In this document: piece by piece, positions 4,851 to 6,746 of the stretch
Layout: every line of letters begins with the position of its first letter
How positions within the stretch are numbered: position 1 is the first letter of the stretch
Source: an uncultured bacterium
GTDB lineage: Bacteria; Desulfobacterota; Desulfobulbia; Desulfobulbales; Desulfobulbaceae
Assembly: GCA_903896915.1 (NCBI GenBank)
Contig: CAITZN010000353.1
Coordinates: 1 to 6,746, forward strand
Reading direction: 5' to 3'
Length of the DNA stretch: 6,746 bases
Notes under the pieces: generated by a model
Database searches by the model: none
The model's input: the letters and a program-made list of their open reading frames with translations, nothing else
What the model was told of the DNA's origin: nothing
Translations under genes and position numbers: made by a program

Positions 4851-5579
4851 TTACTTTTTCTTCTCTTTTCCCTTGTCCTTGGGTGGCGGCTGAATTTCAA
4901 GCAGTTCCACCTGGAAAATCAGCATGGAACCCGGCTCGATAACAGGAGGTGCGCCTCGATCACCATAGGCGAGGTCCGCCGGAATATACAACTCATAGGT
5001 CGCTCCGACCTCCATGAGCGGCATGGCTTCCTGCCAGCCGGCGATAACCTGGTTCACCTGGAAAACAGCGGGTTCGTTGCGTTTATACGAACTGTCGAAT
5101 TCCTTGCCATCAAGCAACGAGCCTTTGTACTGCACCTTGACGGTATCTGTCGGTGCCGGCTTGGCTCCCTTGCCCTTGGTTACTATTTTGTACTGCAGGC
5201 CTGATTTGGTTTCAACCACACCTTCCTTTCCCTTATTCGCCTTCAGGAATTCTTCAGCGGCCTTCCGGTTTTTCTGGACCATGGCCACGGTTTTCTGCAG
5301 CTGTTTCTCTTGCTGGCGCTTGGCGAATGTCTGTTGAATGGCGGCCGCCTCTTCTGCGGTGAGTAACGGTTTATTGCCATTATAACCATCATTGATGCCT
5401 TGCTGCAGCACACCCAGGTCAAATTTATCTTCAAGGCTCTTGAAGTATTCACCTAGATCGAGGCCCATGGCATAACTCAATTTCTGCTCATCCGTTTTCA
5501 ACTCTGCGGGCTTGTCAGCAGCAAAGGCCGGTCCCGCGGTGAGCAGAAGGACAAGCAAGCAAGGCACATACAATTTCAT
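4851..5579 (-). CDS. Secreted FKBP-type peptidyl-prolyl isomerase (FkpA/Mip-like)
   Basis: This 242-residue periplasmic or surface enzyme would catalyse cis-trans isomerisation of X-Pro bonds and act as a folding helper. A signal peptide (1-20, likely cleaved after AFA) leads to an FKBP_N helical dimerisation domain (about 28-115, starting KTDEQKLSYAMGLDLGEYF) and a C-terminal FKBP domain (about 123-229). The FKBP pocket is intact: Y151, F161-D162, V178-I179 and W182 in QVIAGW, Y205 in LAYGD, and F222 in MLIFQVELLEI. I chose the ATG at 5579, not the longer frame from 5654, because it begins a good signal peptide and AAGGAG lies 6 bases upstream (5586-5591). The tail PPPKDKGKEKKK is strongly basic, like the small lysine-rich protein encoded just downstream on the same strand. 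FkpA, FklB and Mip cannot be told apart from sequence alone; the signal peptide favours FkpA/Mip. Confidence 0.92.
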   Translation of the reverse strand: MKLYVPCLLVLLLTAGPAFAADKPAELKTDEQKLSYAMGLDLGEYFKSLEDKFDLGVLQQGINDGYNGNKPLLTAEEAAAIQQTFAKRQQEKQLQKTVAMVQKNRKAAEEFLKANKGKEGVVETKSGLQYKIVTKGKGAKPAPTDTVKVQYKGSLLDGKEFDSSYKRNEPAVFQVNQVIAGWQEAMPLMEVGATYELYIPADLAYGDRGAPPVIEPGSMLIFQVELLEIQPPPKDKGKEKKK

Positions 5580-5585
5580 ACAATT

Positions 5586-5591
5586 CTCCTT
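5586..5591 (-). promoter_or_regulatory. Ribosome binding site that fixes the FKBP start
   Basis: AAGGAG on the minus strand lies 6 bases before the ATG at 5579. It supports the signal-peptide start over the upstream in-frame Met at 5654, which would put 25 basic and polar residues ahead of the signal sequence. Confidence 0.75.
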
Positions 5592-5845
5592 CAGTTTTAG
5601 GTACTTGAGGTAACAGGTAAAGCGACCACGGAGCGACAAAGATTGTATCTTCATCGACCTCTTCAGGATCGCAAGTCAGAGCACACTGTTTTTTGTGCGG
5701 GTTTGGTATCGACCGTTGCACCCGTTCATTCTCGGGTCATCCCGCCACCACGTAGAGAAAGGCAGCTTCTATTCAGACGACTGCTTTTTAACTTAATCAC
5801 CCTTCCGCATTTTGTGTCCATAAATTTCGTGATCAATGCCGGTTT

Positions 5846-6746
5846 TTACAGTTTCCTTCTGTCGATAACCCGTTTCGCCTTGCCCATCGACCGTTCCAGT
5901 GATTTTTCTTCCACCAGCTTGACATCGACGCTGACGCCCAGCTCGGCGGCGAGACGGTTTTTAATATGTTCGACCATCATCCGCTGTTTTTTCATTTCAT
6001 CAAAAAAGATCGATTCCATCACCTCCACCAACACCGTTATCTTATCAGCATGGTTTTCCCGTTCCACAATGATCTGATAGTGCGGTTCTACCCCCTCCAC
6101 TTCAAACAGCACGTGCTCAATCTGAATAGGAAAGACATTAACGCCCTTGATGATCAGCATGTCATCCGTACGTCCCATCACCCGCTGCATTCGCTTCAAG
6201 GTGCGACCGCAGGGGCAGGGTTCGGTGATGAACCGGGTCAGATCCCTGGTTCGGTAGCGGATCATGGGGAATGCCTCCTTGGTCAGGGTGGTTATCACCA
6301 GTTCGCCTATCTCCCCCTCTGCAACCGGTTCCAGGGTCGCAGGGTCCAGGATCTCAAGGAGGAAATGATCTTCATTGATATGGAGACCGTTGCATTCCTG
6401 GCATTCGCCGGAAACCCCTGGCCCCATAACTTCGGACAGGCCATAGTTGTCGGTGGCGATAATCCCGAGTTTTTGGTGGATTTCCTGGCGCATGGCCTCA
6501 GACCAGGGCTCACCGCCGAACAGCCCGTAGCGCAAGGACAGCCCGTTGGTGTTGATGCCCATCTCCATCATGGCATCGGCAAGGACCAGGGCATAGGAAG
6601 GGGTGCAGACCAAGGCCGTGGTTTTGAAATCCTGCATAATCTGGATCTGCCGCTTGGTGTTGCCTGCAGAGATCGGAATCACCGAGGCACCGATCAGCTC
6701 CGCCCCGTAATGAAGGCCGAAACCGCCGGTAAACAAGCCGTAGCCA
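5846..6746 (-). CDS. paaK: Phenylacetate-CoA ligase-like AMP-forming enzyme, C-terminal part (runs off the right edge)
   Basis: The 299 visible codons are the C-terminal two thirds of a PaaK-family adenylate-forming ligase (usual length about 430), which activates phenylacetate or related aryl acids to CoA thioesters via an acyl-AMP. Blocks in order: [15 protein letters not shown] at the edge, [19 protein letters not shown], the A5 motif [29 protein letters not shown] with the ribose-binding Asp, the hinge [20 protein letters not shown], and [12 protein letters not shown] with the A10 catalytic lysine near the end. The A3 phosphate loop lies outside the window. The frame is open through the edge; the codon at 6734-6736 is TTG for an internal Leu, not a start. 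Cysteine pairs (ECQEC and CPC) resemble those seen in PaaK relatives. In anaerobes such ligases often activate arylacetates from amino-acid breakdown; the true substrate is not readable here. The stop is 266 bases upstream of the FKBP start, with no strong terminator between. Confidence 0.92.
   Translation of the reverse strand, partial: GYGLFTGGFGLHYGAELIGASVIPISAGNTKRQIQIMQDFKTTALVCTPSYALVLADAMMEMGINTNGLSLRYGLFGGEPWSEAMRQEIHQKLGIIATDNYGLSEVMGPGVSGECQECNGLHINEDHFLLEILDPATLEPVAEGEIGELVITTLTKEAFPMIRYRTRDLTRFITEPCPCGRTLKRMQRVMGRTDDMLIIKGVNVFPIQIEHVLFEVEGVEPHYQIIVERENHADKITVLVEVMESIFFDEMKKQRMMVEHIKNRLAAELGVSVDVKLVEEKSLERSMGKAKRVIDRRKL

Noticed and set aside
5580..5654. Longer FKBP form starting at 5654
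   Set aside because: It would put 25 basic and polar residues before a good signal peptide, whereas the ATG at 5579 has AAGGAG at proper spacing.
5580..5845. Gap between the PaaK and FKBP genes, checked for a terminator or small gene
   Set aside because: Only a 5-base stem (ACCCG and CGGGT, 8-base loop, near 5727-5744) without a T-run was found, and no small ORF with a good start; nothing supportable beyond the FKBP ribosome binding site.
5643..6077. 144-codon plus-strand frame between the FKBP and PaaK genes
   Set aside because: Most of it is antisense to the PaaK C-terminus; the product is serine-rich low-complexity sequence typical of a shadow frame.

Overview
The window reads as a chromosomal stretch of a Gram-negative anaerobe, most likely a member of the Desulfobacterota (Desulfobulbales-like). 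This is inferred from gene content: an LptF/LptG-family LPS-export permease (outer membrane), an ATP-dependent Fe-S reductase pair of the 2-hydroxyacyl-CoA dehydratase/activator type (strict anaerobic chemistry), a PaaK-type aryl-CoA ligase, a secreted FKBP isomerase and mid-range GC. No species-level marker is present. No tRNA, rRNA, transposase or CRISPR array was seen.

Layout. Positions 1-258 (minus) hold the first 86 codons of a GlgC-like nucleotidyltransferase that runs off the left edge; it has no long open frame of its own inside the window. Upstream of it on the same strand is a DHH/DHHA1 phosphoesterase (403-1482, minus), with a short leader carrying AGGAGG and an 18-codon mini-ORF between them. 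A 515-base gap (1489-2003) separates this minus-strand block from a plus-strand operon and holds several inverted repeats, a promoter-like site and one doubtful small ORF.

The plus-strand operon (2004-4500) has three genes joined by 1-base stop/start overlaps: an LptG-type permease without an adjacent lptF, a compact 251-residue protein resembling the HgdB/YjiM/double-cubane-cluster family, and a compact 219-residue activator ATPase of the HgdC/BadF/YjiL type. Both redox partners look like cut-down versions of their families yet keep the cluster-associated cysteines. This pair is the best candidate for an undescribed system here.

A hairpin at 4521-4553 sits between the convergent units and can stop transcription from both sides. 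Beyond it on the minus strand is a 52-residue gene (4577-4735) with a near-ideal ribosome binding site. Its product is half lysine and has four cysteines arranged CC-x9-C-x2-C. Next come a secreted FKBP-type prolyl isomerase (4851-5579, minus), also with a lysine-rich tail, and the C-terminal 299 codons of a phenylacetate-CoA ligase-like enzyme (5846-6746, minus) that runs off the right edge.

How the units work together: the close coupling of the permease, the dehydratase-like protein and the activator implies co-expression and perhaps a shared role near the cell envelope, but no substrate can be read from the sequence. The other genes look like separate housekeeping or accessory units.
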